A DNA stretch of 39,533 nucleotides, from NCBI GenBank assembly GCA_944345365.1, contig CALVMJ010000008.1:1-39533 (forward strand), in the 5' to 3' direction. Below, piece by piece: positions 1 to 11,300 of the stretch. Made by a program: the position numbers and the translations under genes. Source of the stretch: an uncultured Clostridia bacterium (GTDB lineage Bacteria > Bacillota > Clostridia > Christensenellales > UBA1242). The notes beneath the pieces are model-generated. The model was not told where the DNA came from. It worked only from the letters and a program-made list of their open reading frames with translations, and searched no databases. Within the stretch, counting starts at the first letter, position 1; each line of letters begins with the position of its first letter.

Positions 1-22
1 TTCTTACTACGCTCGTAGGTTC

Positions 23-47
23 AAAAAAAGAACTCGATTGAGTTCTT
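23..47 (-). terminator. repeat-borne copy of the tRNA-Asn terminator
   Basis: Exact copy of the hairpin at 257-281: 8-bp stem AAGAACTC/GAGTTCTT, 4-nt loop and a run of seven T on the minus strand. It lies in tandem copy 1. Confidence 0.75.
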
Positions 48-139
48 CTACTGGCTCCCCAGGTAGGATTCGAACCTTTTGCGAACCTAGAAGAACCCAA
101 AGGGAAGTGGTGCGTGGTTCTTACTACGCTCGTAGGTTC

Positions 140-164
140 AAAAAAAGAACTCGATTGAGTTCTT
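140..164 (-). terminator. repeat-borne copy of the tRNA-Asn terminator
   Basis: Exact copy of the hairpin at 257-281, displaced by one 117-bp repeat unit. It gives minus-strand transcription a second chance to stop if the first terminator is read through. Confidence 0.75.
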
Positions 165-256
165 CTACTGGCTCCCCAGGTAGGATTCGAACCTTTTGCG
201 AACCTAGAAGAACCCAAAGGGAAGTGGTGCGTGGTTCTTACTACGCTCGTAGGTTC

Positions 257-281
257 AAAAAAAGAACTCGATTGAGTTCTT
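257..281 (-). terminator. intrinsic terminator of tRNA-Asn
   Basis: On the minus strand, five bases past the CCA end of tRNA-Asn: stem AAGAACTC, loop AATC, stem GAGTTCTT, followed by a T-run. The 8-bp perfect stem and U-tract make this a convincing Rho-independent terminator. Confidence 0.9.
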
Positions 282-285
282 CTAC

Positions 286-360
286 TGGCTCCCCAGGTAG
301 GATTCGAACCTACGACCTATCGGTTAACAGCCGAGTGCTCCACCACTGAGCTACTGGGGA
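286..360 (-). tRNA. tRNA-Asn (anticodon GTT)
   Basis: On the minus strand the sequence folds as a complete 75-nt cloverleaf with an encoded CCA end. The acceptor is TCCCCAG paired with CTGGGGA, the discriminator is G, the D-arm is AGCTCAGTGGTGGAGC, the anticodon stem-loop is CTCGG-CTGTTAA-CCGAG, and the T-arm is GTAGG-TTCGAAT-CCTAC. The anticodon GTT reads AAC/AAU, so this is tRNA-Asn. It is the likely effector of the T-box in front of aspS-gatCAB in this window: the T-box has TGGC, matching a G discriminator, and an apparent AAC specifier. A strong promoter lies upstream and a terminator downstream. Confidence 0.97.
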
Positions 361-476
361 TCGTTGAATAGTCAAATACTGTTAATTGGGGAAAAGTATT
401 TAACTGTTCAATCTATGTGTTATCACACATTAATTAATAACTGCACTACAGTTAGGAGGGAGGTATAACTGTATGC
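361..476 (-). ncRNA. long structured 5' leader of pre-tRNA-Asn, possible small RNA
   Basis: With transcription starting near 476, about 115 nt precede the tRNA, which is long for a tRNA leader. The minus-strand RNA can form hairpin 472-466/454-448 (ACAGUUA/UAACUGU) with loop UACCUCCCUCC, a small UGUGU-GAUA-ACACA hairpin at 428-415, and a 17-position imperfect stem at 411-395/380-364 with a UUUCCCC-containing loop. The UAACUGU arm can instead pair with CAGUU at 443-439, giving an alternative fold. C-rich loops of this kind occur in Firmicute small RNAs that pair with Shine-Dalgarno sequences. Whether it is a separate functional RNA is inference. Confidence 0.4.
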
Positions 477-482
477 TTAGTT

Positions 483-511
483 ATATTAGCAAAAAGTAAA
501 TCAAAAGTCAA
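483..511 (-). promoter_or_regulatory. sigma-A-type promoter of the tRNA-Asn transcript
   Basis: Minus strand: TTGACT (511-506), 17-bp spacer, TAATAT (488-483). Predicted start is near 476. It lies 25 bp past the stop codon of the DivIC-like gene. Confidence 0.8.
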
Positions 512-535
512 CAAAAAATTTAAAAAAATTAAAAA

Positions 536-715
536 TTATTTGCTTTCTTCAATATCCTTTATCTGCTCTTGCAATTGATTATAATCTTCTTGCAATTTGT
601 CTAGCTTTTGGTTTAAAGAAATTAATACAAAAGATTCGACTATGGCAATTATCACTAAAAGAGCTATTGCCACAATCATTGAAAATTTAATTATTTTTCT
701 TTTTCTTTCTTCCAC
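536..715 (-). CDS. divIC: DivIC/FtsB-like septum formation initiator, small
   Basis: A 59-residue reading frame, too short for many callers. It has a basic cytoplasmic start (VEERKRKIIKFS), one hydrophobic membrane segment at about residues 12-33 (MIVAIALLVIIAIVESFVL), and a short coiled-coil-like tail rich in Leu, Gln and Glu. This is the architecture of DivIC/FtsB, a bitopic divisome protein that pairs with FtsL at the septum, but family members are usually around 100 residues, so this one is short. The GTG start at 715 overlaps yabQ by 29 bp; an internal ATG at 679 just past the yabQ stop is an alternative start. Support comes mainly from gene order, since yabP-yabQ-divIC is the arrangement in Bacillus subtilis. 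Confidence 0.65.
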   Translation of the reverse strand: MEERKRKIIKFSMIVAIALLVIIAIVESFVLISLNQKLDKLQEDYNQLQEQIKDIEESK

Positions 716-1061
716 TTACAAAAACACCAAACCTTTTTAGAATGTTTACAATAAAAGTATAGCATTTATCAACAAGTTTTGCAAACATTTTTCCAAATGA
801 AAGGCGCTGAATAATTAGGCCACCTATAAAAGCCAAGATGCAAAAAAATCTTATTTGTCCAAAGTTTAATAGCAGATTGCTCTTTGAAAATATGAAAAAC
901 ATTAAAATTGTTGATAAAAAATAAAGAATATGTTTTGTAATGTTATTTTTCTTAAAAAAACAATTTATTAAAATTGCAAAATCAAAAATAAAGCCTGCTA
1001 AAACGCCAATAAAAAATAAAAACAAAAAAGTTGTTGGTTGAGAAGATGTTTCATAAAGCAT
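687..1061 (-). CDS. yabQ: YabQ family sporulation membrane protein
   Basis: A 124-residue integral membrane protein with three or four hydrophobic segments (about residues 10-33, 44-63, 70-86 and possibly more) and a very basic tail (GRKKKKNN). The N-terminal block FLFFIGVLAGFIFDF resembles the conserved start of YabQ. In B. subtilis YabQ is a membrane protein needed for spore cortex formation. Its start codon overlaps the yabP stop as TAATG, so the two are probably translationally coupled. Assignment rests on topology, length and the yabP-yabQ-divIC order more than on catalytic motifs, because the family has none. Confidence 0.75.
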   Translation of the reverse strand: MLYETSSQPTTFLFLFFIGVLAGFIFDFAILINCFFKKNNITKHILYFLSTILMFFIFSKSNLLLNFGQIRFFCILAFIGGLIIQRLSFGKMFAKLVDKCYTFIVNILKRFGVFVSGRKKKKNN

Positions 1062-1312
1062 TATTTAAATATCCTTTTTAGCAAGGGTTGTTTTTCGGTC
1101 TTTTTTGAAAACTTGATGTTTGAAAAAAGTCCATAAAGACAAACTTCCGTATTTTCAATGTCCAGTTTTTTTACCTCTATTTCGTTGCCGGAAAAGATAA
1201 TTATTCCTGTTTCAGTTTGAATTACTGCTTGTGTTGGAATGCTTGAAAGCACTTTTTTTGCGCCCTTAATAATAACGCTCTTTTCATTTTCGATTGAAAT
1301 ATATTGTTGCAT
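1061..1312 (-). CDS. yabP: YabP family sporulation protein
   Basis: An 83-residue soluble protein made largely of short beta strands. It includes a block with ISIENEKSVIIKGAKKV, and GIIIFSGNEIEVKKLDIENTE resembles the YabP/YqfC domain (spore cortex and coat assembly under the mother-cell programme). The start ATG has an excellent ribosome site (AAAGGAG, 6 nt upstream on the minus strand). It is the first gene of the minus-strand yabP-yabQ-divIC set and diverges from the pseudouridine synthase. I could not identify a clear SigE or SigA promoter in the 124-bp divergent region. Confidence 0.8.
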   Translation of the reverse strand: MQQYISIENEKSVIIKGAKKVLSSIPTQAVIQTETGIIIFSGNEIEVKKLDIENTEVCLYGLFSNIKFSKKTEKQPLLKRIFK

Positions 1313-1408
1313 ATTTTCTCCTTTTTATATTTTACTGAAATTTTTAATAAAAAATGATAATAATTTTGAAATTTAATCTTTTTGTGTTATTCTTGGAATG
1401 GGAGATGG

Positions 1409-1424
1409 TTACATTTTAATGTAA
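1409..1424. promoter_or_regulatory. 16-bp palindrome in divergent intergenic region
   Basis: TTACATT-TT-AATGTAA is a perfect 7-bp inverted repeat around a 2-nt centre. It ends 12 bp before the start codon at 1437, in the region shared by the divergent yabP operon and the pseudouridine synthase. It could be an operator for a dimeric regulator or a small RNA hairpin. Nothing identifies a regulator. Confidence 0.3.
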
Positions 1425-1436
1425 TCTGAAAAAAGA

Positions 1437-2264
1437 ATGGAAAAAATTGAAATAAAGATTAAAAAGAGTGAAAAAATAAGCAATGTTTTATTAAGTTACG
1501 GTTTTTCTTATAATAATATAAACAAACTTTTCAGAAACAAGGATATAAGGGTGGACAATCAAAAGATAACTGACGACACTTTTGTCTTTCCGGGTCAGAG
1601 CTTGGTTGTTTTTTCGCCTACTGCTCCTTCAAAAAGGTTTGAGATTATATTTGAAGATGAAAATGTTTTTGTGGTAAACAAACTATCTGGTATTGAGGTT
1701 GAGGGAGATGATGGCTTAGAAGGCAAAATTAATGGGGCTATTGCCGTTCATCGTTTGGACAGAAACACCGAAGGGCTTTTGGTTATGGCAAAAAATAAAA
1801 ATGCAGAGAGGGAGCTTTTAAGTGCAATAAAGAGGCAGATGTTTGAAAAAAAATATTTGGCGGAGGTTGTTGGAAAAACAGATTTTGTTGGACAAAAATA
1901 CACTGCATATTTGCTTAAAGATGCAAAAAAATCGTTGGTAAAAATTTTTAATAACTTTGTCCAAGGCTCATCAAAAATAGAAACCATATTTAAAACCATA
2001 AGACAGGGGCAAGAGACAAGCATAGTTGAGGCAAAGTTAATTACAGGGAAGACTCATCAAATCCGTGCACATTTGGCTTTTTTAGGTCATGCAATAATTG
2101 GCGATGGAAAATATGGAAAAAATGAAGATAATAAAAAATTTAAAGAAAAAACACAAAAATTACATTGCTATTACTTAAAATTAAATGGGTTAAAAGGAAA
2201 TATGGAATATTTAAATGGTAAAGAATTTATTTTGTTGCCAAAGTGGTGTAAATCCATTAATTAA
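1437..2264 (+). CDS. RluA-family rRNA/tRNA pseudouridine synthase
   Basis: A 275-residue protein. Residues 1-60 resemble an S4 RNA-binding domain (ISNVLLSYGFSYNNINKLF, then DIRVDNQKI). The catalytic domain follows, with the RluA-family signature HRLDRNTEGLLV, placing the catalytic aspartate at about D108, and a C-terminal GKTHQIRAHLAFLGHAIIGD block typical of the family. It isomerises uridine to pseudouridine in structured RNA. The substrate cannot be named from sequence, so no specific Rlu number is given. The ribosome site is weak (GAAAAAAGA), and a 16-bp palindrome lies just upstream. It is divergent from yabP. Confidence 0.9.
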   Translation: MEKIEIKIKKSEKISNVLLSYGFSYNNINKLFRNKDIRVDNQKITDDTFVFPGQSLVVFSPTAPSKRFEIIFEDENVFVVNKLSGIEVEGDDGLEGKINGAIAVHRLDRNTEGLLVMAKNKNAERELLSAIKRQMFEKKYLAEVVGKTDFVGQKYTAYLLKDAKKSLVKIFNNFVQGSSKIETIFKTIRQGQETSIVEAKLITGKTHQIRAHLAFLGHAIIGDGKYGKNEDNKKFKEKTQKLHCYYLKLNGLKGNMEYLNGKEFILLPKWCKSIN

Positions 2265-2311
2265 TAATTTTACAACAATTTTAGACAAATTATTTTTTTA
2301 GTTTATTTTAT

Positions 2312-2341
2312 TTGATAAAATAAAGTAAAAAGTGCTAAAAT
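2312..2341 (+). promoter_or_regulatory. promoter of the giant lipoprotein gene, predicted leaderless
   Basis: TTGATA (2312-2317), 18-bp spacer, extended -10 TGcTAAAAT ending at 2341. The start codon is at 2350, about where transcription should begin, and no Shine-Dalgarno lies between. Confidence 0.65.
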
Positions 2342-2349
2342 AAATACAT

Positions 2350-5300
2350 ATGAAAATAAAAACAAAAAATATTCTAATGAAATTTTTCGCAGGCTTTGGG
2401 GTTGCCATGCTCTTTGCTGGCGTTTTTGTTTTTAGCGCTTGTTCAAAGCAAAGCCAAAAGGGAAATTTTAATAAAGATGAAATATATGTTTCCGTCGGAC
2501 AAGTTTTTGATTTAACAGATTATTATGAAGGTGAAACAGAGGGACTGGGATTTTTAATAGAAGATGAAACGTATGTTCAAAAAACAGAAAACGGTTTTAA
2601 AGCCCTTGCAAGTGGATCCACATACATTTTTGCAGAGTACTATGGGCAGAAAAGCGATTATATTTTAGTAAACATTAAGTACGAATTTTTGTCGCCATTA
2701 AACATCGCCGTTTCGGAGCAAGGAGTGATTACTTGGGATGAGGTTACTTTTAGTGGACAAGAGGAAAAAGCAACATATCAGATTGAGGTTAAGGGAGAAG
2801 ATTTTGAGCAGATTATAGATTGTCAGACAAATTCTTATCAACTTGCTGACAAAGGTGTTTATGAGGTAAGGGTAAAAGCCAATCAAACAGACAAGGTTGA
2901 CGAGTCTCGTTGGAGCGAATGGGTGACACTGTATTATCTTGCAATGGAGCCGGTTAAGAACATTAAGTTCACAGCAAACAAAAACTTTGAAAATGTTAAA
3001 GGAATTTTAACCTGGGATAATGTTGAGGGAGCAAGAGCAAGTTACAATGTTTTGATAAATAATGTTTTGTTTGAAACAAATTTGCCATCGTTAGAAATTG
3101 ATTTGAGCAAACTTGATGCAAATAGAGTGAGTATTATTGTTGAAAGTGTGGACGTTTTGGGGAATAAAAAAAGCACGAAATCAGAGGAATTTCAAGTGGA
3201 AAAACTAAGTGTGCCAAAAATAACCTACAAAAACGGACTTATTAGCTGGACAGAAGTTACAGGGGCTTCAAGTTATATCCTTAGATATGAAAATTTGGAA
3301 GATGGAAGTTATAAAGAGGTTACCACTGCAAAAACTTATTCAAATCTTCCTGAGGCAAAGGAAGGGGAATATAGAGTTTTTGTTCAGGCCGTTGCAGAAG
3401 ATGTGGCTATTTGCAACAGCAACGTTGCAAGATTTTCACAGACAGCCATTAAATTAAGTTCTCCTGTCTTAGAGTTTTCCAAAGACGGTAATGAAGTTAC
3501 CGTAACTGTATTGACGCAATCCGATTACATAAAAGATTTTGAGCTTAGTTTTAATGATGAGGTCTTTAATCTAACGGCCGATCAAAGTTATGAAGAGGGT
3601 TTTAAGGCAGTAAAAACTTTTACTCTTTCAGAAGCAGGAACATACAAATTCAATGCAATATCTTTGCCGAAAATCGAAGATAGTGAGATTGTTGGTATAA
3701 ACGGAAATAAAAACATCGTTACATCTGATGAGGGAAACGAAATAATTATTTACAAACTTGATGTTGCAGAAAACTTTTCGCACAGTGTTGATGAAAATGG
3801 AAACTCGATTTTGACATTTGATAATATTAAAAATGCCGAGACTTTTTATGTTGAGGTTAATGGAATTAATATTTCAGATGTGGTTATTAATGTCGCAGAG
3901 AATACAACTCTAAACCTAGGGGAGCTTGACAGAGAATTATTTGAAATTGCCGATGGAGAAAGCGTTGAGTTTAATGTCATTGCAAACAGGAATGAAGAAG
4001 GTAATACCATTTCATCTAATTTCAAAAAGACGATAAAAGTACTTTCCTCTCCTCATCTAGAAATTTTTGGTGGTGAGGATATAGGAAGCCAGGTTTACAG
4101 CTGGCAGGCTGTTGAAGGTGCTAAATACAGATATGAAATTTACGAAACAGAAAACAGTTTGTTTAATATAGATGGGGTTAGTCCTCAAATATTGGAAACA
4201 ACCAACAGCCATACAAAAAATCTTGAAGAGGGATTTTATGTAATCAGGGTTTATTCATTGTCAAAGGATTTAAATGAATATATTGATAGTAATGGGTATT
4301 CGGAAGATAGATTCATTGTTTCCAAAAAATTTTCAAATCCTTTAATCAAAGACTTCTATTTATCTAATGACGGCACTGCGTATGAAATTAGTTTTAGTGT
4401 TTCACTGACAGAATCAGAGGGAATTAACAGATATTATGAAATCTATGTTGATGCCGGCCTTGGGGAAGAATTAATTGCAAGTGCAGAGGTTATTGGAGAG
4501 GATATTATATATAAATTCTCGCCAGAATATGATTTTTCAAGTGGAAACAGCGTAATAAAAATCAGGACAATTTGCAAAGATGCAGAGCTTTCAAAAATCT
4601 ACACTCCTTCCGATTATAGCAGTTTATATATAGAGAGATTGCCACAAATAAATGAAGATGACATAGTTGTTGACGAAAATCAGGTGCTGACAATTAATCT
4701 CAAGGAAAATGCAAATGCAGTTGTATTTGAAAAAGACGGACAAATCCTGGTTGATGATGGGGTTGAAAGTCAGGCGATTGATCTTTTGGGCTATGTGGGA
4801 AGTTTTGGAATAAGGGCATATTACAAAGAATACAGGACATATTCTCAGCCTTTCACAAATGCAAACATATATCTTCAAGGGCCAGTGAAGGAAATTTTGT
4901 TTGAAAGAGAGCAGGCACCTAGAAATTTTGTTTATCAAAACGAAATGATATATTTTGATCACAATGGTAAGGCAACAAATTATGTGCTAGACATGAACAT
5001 AAAAACTTTAAATGACCAAAAGGGAAAAGCTTGGCGATGTGTGATAAATGAAAAAGAGCTTGTCCTTGACAAGTTAAAAGAAATATTTGCAGATGACATC
5101 GAATTTTTAACTTACTATTCACAAAAAACTGAATTAAATTTAGGATTATATGCAGATATTAATCAGTTTATAGAGGGAAAATATTACTTACCTTCAATAA
5201 ACTCCACAGCCAGTGATGGTGTAGCAAGGATAACAATAACTCAACTTGCAAGAGTGGAAGATTTGGATTTTGACAAGCAAAAAAATTCGCTTGTGTGGAC

Positions 5301-8300
5301 TTCTTCAAACCCAACTTCCACTGTCTATGAAATATATTACAACGGAGAATTTAGAGAGAGTATTTCAAGTCCTGTTTCCACAAATGGGGATATTAAAAAT
5401 TATGAATATTCATTGGCTTGGCTTTTAGCAGAGGGTGGAGAAACGCATTCCTTTTATGTTAAGGCAAAAAAACAAGACTCTCTTGCTTCAACTAATTCAA
5501 CAAAGGTTTTGATTACAAAACTTATGCCATTAAATGAAGTTTTATTGTCGCCTGATCTTGGCGAGGGAAAATATTATATTAAATGGAAAGTCGAAGAAAG
5601 TCAGTTAAACTTTATAGATAAGGTTAATGTAAATGGATTTGAGTATAATTTAAGTGATGCTTCACAGTTTTTAATAGAAGATAATGTTAACCAGATATCA
5701 ATATTCTTAGTTGCAAGAGATAGTTTCAACGAAGGGAATCAAAGAAAGGTTTTTCTAAATAGTGATACATCAAATTTTACAATCAAAAAAGCAATACCAG
5801 TAGATTATAATTCCAATTTAAGCGCGGTTGATAATTTTTTAGAATGGGAACCTTATCTAAAAGAAGGAAGTGAATTGGAAGGAGTTGAAAATTTTGATTA
5901 TTCCATTTATTCAAATATTTTGAGATATATGATTTCGTCAGAAATGCTTATAGATGGCGAGACTATAGTTTATTACAAAGATATTTCGGGCTTGGAAAGT
6001 TTGTCGCCAAATGGAAAAAATAAATTTTCACTTAATGATGAGTTTTTTAAACAGTTTTCTTCCGGAGAAATTAAAATAAATGTCTTTGCTTATTTGAAAG
6101 AGTATATTGTCAACAGTAATGATACGGTTTTATATTGTTTTAACAAGATTAATTCAAGTGAATTAATAGTAAAAAAATTGCCAGCTGTGAGCAGTGTTTC
6201 GTATTCATTTAAGACACAAGACCAATCTTCCAGCATTGATGAAGAAAAATTAAGAAAGGTGAGAATCGCTTGGAATTTTGGGGAAGATATTGCAGATGTA
6301 ACTTTTGAAGTTGTCTTTAATTATTCAGACTCTTCAAGTCAGTTTACTACGAGTGAAAAGTTTATTGATGTAGATCAAGGGTTATTTACGACTGACTTAA
6401 AAATCAGTATAAGAGCAAAATCGCCGACAAATATTAGTGGAGAAGAAATAGTTTCAAGGCCTACGGTTGCTTCTGTTCCTGAAATTATGCTTAGTGATGA
6501 CGGAGAATTAAATATACAAAGCGACAACATCATAGATGAGTATTTGATCGAAATAAAGATAGATGAAAGTGTTTATACTCTTAGGACCTCACAGAAAAAT
6601 GTCAATATCTTAAATTACTACAAAGGGCATATTTTAGGCAAGGAATTGTTTGAAAGCGAAGTTAAGGTTATAGTTATTGGAAGGGAGGAAGTCTTTGCCT
6701 CAAAAGAAGCTGTGATTTTAAAGAATTCTCTTGGAAGCGGAGCAGTAGAGTTTTTTGGAAATAGCATACTATTAAGCAATCAAGAAGCCGATTCAGTGAC
6801 GATTATTTATGATAATGGCGAGGGAAAGCAAGAGATCAGCATCTTAGGAAAAACAAATTTATATGTTTATAATAACCCTTTGGATCCAAGGTTTAAATTT
6901 ATGTTTAGCCAGCAAGCCCTTTCAAACCACGAAATAGAAAGTTTAGAAGGTTATACATATAAAGAAGTTTTCGTTTTTGATATTCCTTTAAACTTGAATG
7001 GTAAATTCACTTATTATTTTGAAAAAGAGGGAGTTTTAAGCTCTTGGTTTGATCAGGCGTTAGAAGAAAATTATCAATCCTTAATTATTAATAAACTTGA
7101 AAACATTGATGAAATTTTCTTTAATATTGATAATGATACAAACAATGTTTCAGCCTTTGCTTCAAATACTGCGAACACAATCAACTCTCTTGGCATCAGA
7201 ATTTATGAGATAAAACAGGGGCAAAGAGATTTGGTGGCGATGATTACTTCAACCGAAAACCTAATTCCAGTTTGGGAGATTGAGAATATTCTTGATGGTC
7301 TTAATTTGGGAGAATATGAATTTGAGGTTGTCTCTCTTACTGAAAACGACCGAGAATTAAAAACGGTTGGGCTTTGCGAGGTTTATGCGATTAAATTTAT
7401 TAAAAAAGGAAATGAAATTTCAAGCGCCAGAATTGACAATTCTGGATACTTGACTTGGAACGACAATGGAGAAGGCCCATACACAGTGGTAAATGGGCTT
7501 GATAAATATATCGTTTCAGAAAAATATTTTGACATACGATTGCTTGGCCAGGCCACTACACAAGAATTTATGATTTTTGCAATGGGAAACATTCCTTATG
7601 GGGCAATGGGAGAGAAAGACGGGGCTTTAAGTTCAATTGATTGCGATAAAACATTCATTTCACCTTCTACCCCATCTAGCTTTACGCTTAATAATTTACA
7701 ATTCACACAGGACTGCATAAGCAACTACCTTTCACAAGATGGTGTTATTTCTTTTGAATCTTATGATAGTCAGGATATTTTGGTTTATGCCAAAGTGGAA
7801 GATTTAATTGTTAATGTCCCAATTTTTAGGACAATTGAAAGAGATGGAAAATTTGTTTATCAAATCAGAGAGATTACATTAATAGAGCTTTTTGATGAGT
7901 TTATAACAAACAACGAAAAATTAGAAGTTGAATTTTCTTTAACGATTCCAGGGAAAATAAAAACAACAAGTATGCCATACTCTTTGGATTTAAGAAAAAA
8001 TTACAATGATTTTAATGCCGTTTTGGAGCAATTTAAAGATGGAACATTTATGGGAGAATATATTAATTACACTTCATCTTTAAGCGAACCTATCAACAAG
8101 GCAAATCTAAGGGTTTATAACGAACAAAATGATTTATTGTTTGACGATGTCGTTGAAGCTTTAAATGGTTTTTGGGTGAGTGAGAGTGAAATTTTATCAA
8201 AAGGATTTTATAAGGAAAAACCTTTGACTGATCCATCGGCTGAAATTACTAGTGTCAATATGATAGATATTTTATCAATACTAAACGGAATCTCGATGCA

Positions 8301-11300
8301 AAACGGAGAAACTTACTTTGTTAATGTTGCACCAATTCACATTAATGAGGGTGAGCCAATTCAGTTTGCTTGGTTGCCAAGCTTGTCCTATACAAGACTT
8401 AACGCACCAGAAAATTTAGCTGTTTCTGATTATGGAGAAAATATAATTTGGACAGACGAAGACGAGGATTTAAACTTATATCAGTATAGACTAACAAAAA
8501 GAGAAAAATCTTTGGGAGGAGTTGAATATCTTTATATTTCCAAAGACAAAAAATTTGTTAATGCTGAATCATTTTTATCAGGTAAGAGTTATGACATTGA
8601 ACTTGTTGGAGTGAGTGACAAGGCGGGATTTATTTATTCGCTTCCATTAACACTTGAAAATGTCAAGAGAAACAATGCCATCAATCAATCAAATGTAAAT
8701 TTGGAAAACGGAACACTGAAATTAAGTTGGAATGCCCAGGGGCTTACAGAGGAAGAAAAAACTTTATTAAATTTTGGCGAAAACGAAGTTGTAAATGCAA
8801 CTATTGAAAAGATTTTTGAAGAAGGAAACTTTATAAAAATTTTGGAATTAATAGAATTTAGTAATTATTATTTTCCAAGTTTAAGTGAGCTTAGCTTAGA
8901 TGTTGCAAAAAGAGTTTTAAACACTGTTTACTTATATCCGTTTTCTTTTAGCTTAAATTCAATTAATAGTGAAATAGTGGATTTACGATTTGTGTTAGAA
9001 AATGACAAGGAGTATTCAATCAGTGTCAAGGCAATAGACCTTTTGCGAAGAATTGACGCCAAGTATACGAGCATTCTCATAAATTTAAGAATGAAACTTT
9101 CGCCTGAGTATTTGGAGTTTAACAAGCTTTTGGCATTTGAAACTCTTCTTAAAAATCAAACATATTTTAATGGAATACCAAATAACCAAATTCTGTTTGA
9201 CGAAATTGACGGTGGCGATGCAGAAAAAATTGTTGCAGGTAAATATGTTTTGTATGCAAAGCAAAGAGGCAATTCTTCAAATTTAACCCTTCAATCAGAT
9301 TACAGCAAAATTTTGCAAGAAGCAGAAGTTTTGCCAGCTCCGATTATGAAAACACACAAAAAAGATGTGCAAAATTCTAACGGCGAAGTTATCAGAAGTG
9401 ATTATTACTTAAAATTCAAGCCTGTATATGACATTTCGGGAAACATAAAAAATGATTATGTTCTAAGGTTAAAATCAAACTATTTTATTTATCCAAGTAT
9501 TGATCTTCAAATACAAAAAGGACCTGAAGGGTGGAAAATTTCTTTAAACGAACAAGAAGTTGCTCTTACAGTTGACGACAAGGGTTTTGTAAGCATTTTA
9601 ATGAAGTCAAACCAAACTCAAAAAGGCCTTGATTATTTAACCCAGTTTGATGAATGTTCCTACAACGCAAGTGTGTATGCAAAAGGCACAGATAATCAAT
9701 TTAACAGCAAGAGTGATATAATAAAGATTGCATATCTTAAACAAAAAGAACTTTCTGTTTTAAATGGTGAGATAAGTTGGGCTGTTTATAATTTGCAAGG
9801 AGAGTCTTTTAATACAAGAGTTATATCTCAACCACAGAATACAGGTCTTTACAATGTTGAAGTTGTTTCTGCAAGAGAGGGAGGAAGATACCTGCCTGAA
9901 AATGCGGGGGCATATAATTTCATCTCCTTTATGACTTTGGGCAGAGTAAATGCTTTTGAAATGTTTATAGATAGCGACATATATATGATTGAAAATATTT
10001 TCAAGCTTTATCAACCTTCGCTTTTAACTAGTGATGGGCAAATTCAAATTAATGACAATTCTAACAATAATTTTATTGTTGGTGATGATTATGCTAGAAA
10101 ATACAGAATCCATAACAATGCTAGCGGAAGTCTTTATTTAATAACAGATGAAATGGAAACGAAAGCTTATTATCAAGCAGGGCTTAATTCTTATTCTACC
10201 GAATTCTTGCAATATAAAATGACAGAGCAAAATGCATCTATTTTCTATGTGGAAAATGTTGGAATAAGCGATAGTCTTAACTTTAACTACGATAAGATTG
10301 ACAGTTCTTTGGGAAATGTTAAACTTGGAAAATTGCAGTCAAATGAAAATGGAAAAATTTATTTAAGATCAGCAACATCTTCAATTTCAGCTCAAATGCT
10401 TGAAAGCACAGAAATAAGCATAGATGAAGAAGGAAATTTTGCTTGGAATCCAGTGGAAAAGAGCAATGCCTTAAAGTCACAATTAAAAAACGAACCAAAT
10501 AAATTAATCGTCTATACAGTGACAGTGGAGCATTACAGAAAGACTAGCACTTCATCTGGCATAAAATATGTTTTAGATGAAGGATTGACACAGATTCTTT
10601 ATACCGAAAACACAAAACTTTCTTCCGATATTATTCAGGTTGAAAATGATGGAATAACCCGTTACTATAAGATTAAAGTTCAAGCTATGCTTTATGCTTT
10701 AAATGGCGGTGGTGAAAGCATATTGACGGTAGAAGGGAAAAGATTATATAAGCTTGAAAATGAAAAGTACTTAAATGAAGACTACATATTAAGAAGCGAA
10801 AACATCTCTAACAGTGATAATCCTGTTGAAAGGACAAAGTCAGTAAGTGATCCTAGAATTGAAGATGGTAAGATCAAGTGGGATTATTATGATAATTCTG
10901 ACGATATCAAGTTTATTGTCTATTATTCAAAGACAAGTGCTGGAACAACTAAAAATATTTTGCAAGGTTCGCTTAGCAGAATTGTGAATGAGGTTACCTT
11001 TGACTGTGAGCAAGAATTACAAGCAAATGTGCCATATTATTTTTGGGTAAAAGCAGTTGACCTAAACAGAGTTGAAGTGGGATCTGTTTCTCAAAGATTT
11101 GAAAGTGAGTTCTATAAACTTCCGACATTTGAAAAGAGCGATATCAATATTTTGGATAATGTAGATAATGGAGTAACTCAATTTAATTTAGATTTTTCTT
11201 CCTATAAAAATAGGATCAATACATTAAATGGAAGCAAAAATTATTTTAAGCTTAAAGTGTTGTTAAAAGAGCCCGGAGGTGTTGCTACCGAAATAATTTT

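Larger units (their letters stand above)
1..311. repeat. 117-bp tandem repeat carrying the tRNA-Asn 3' end and terminator
   Basis: Two complete identical 117-bp copies (1-117 and 118-234) and a third partial copy (235-311) that runs into the intact tRNA-Asn gene. Read on the minus strand, each unit holds the last part of the tRNA (T-arm, acceptor 3' strand and CCA), the terminator hairpin with its T-run, then about 65 bp of downstream sequence. Copies diverge from the real tRNA at 312, inside the T stem. No difference was found between copies 1 and 2, so the duplication is recent or under conversion. The array touches the window edge and may continue. A collapsed or looped assembly at a contig end is an alternative explanation. 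Confidence 0.95.

Noticed and set aside
1..311. CRISPR-like or spacer array
   Set aside because: Units are contiguous and identical with no unique spacers, and the repeat is tRNA-derived.
38..349. A 103-codon open frame with internal repeats at the left end
   Set aside because: It is made entirely of the 117-bp tRNA-Asn repeat units read on the opposite strand; the protein repeat mirrors the DNA repeat, and it overlaps a functional tRNA.
4624..4962. Minus-strand open frames inside the giant lipoprotein gene
   Set aside because: They lack ribosome sites and family resemblance and are explained by the codon bias of the plus-strand gene.
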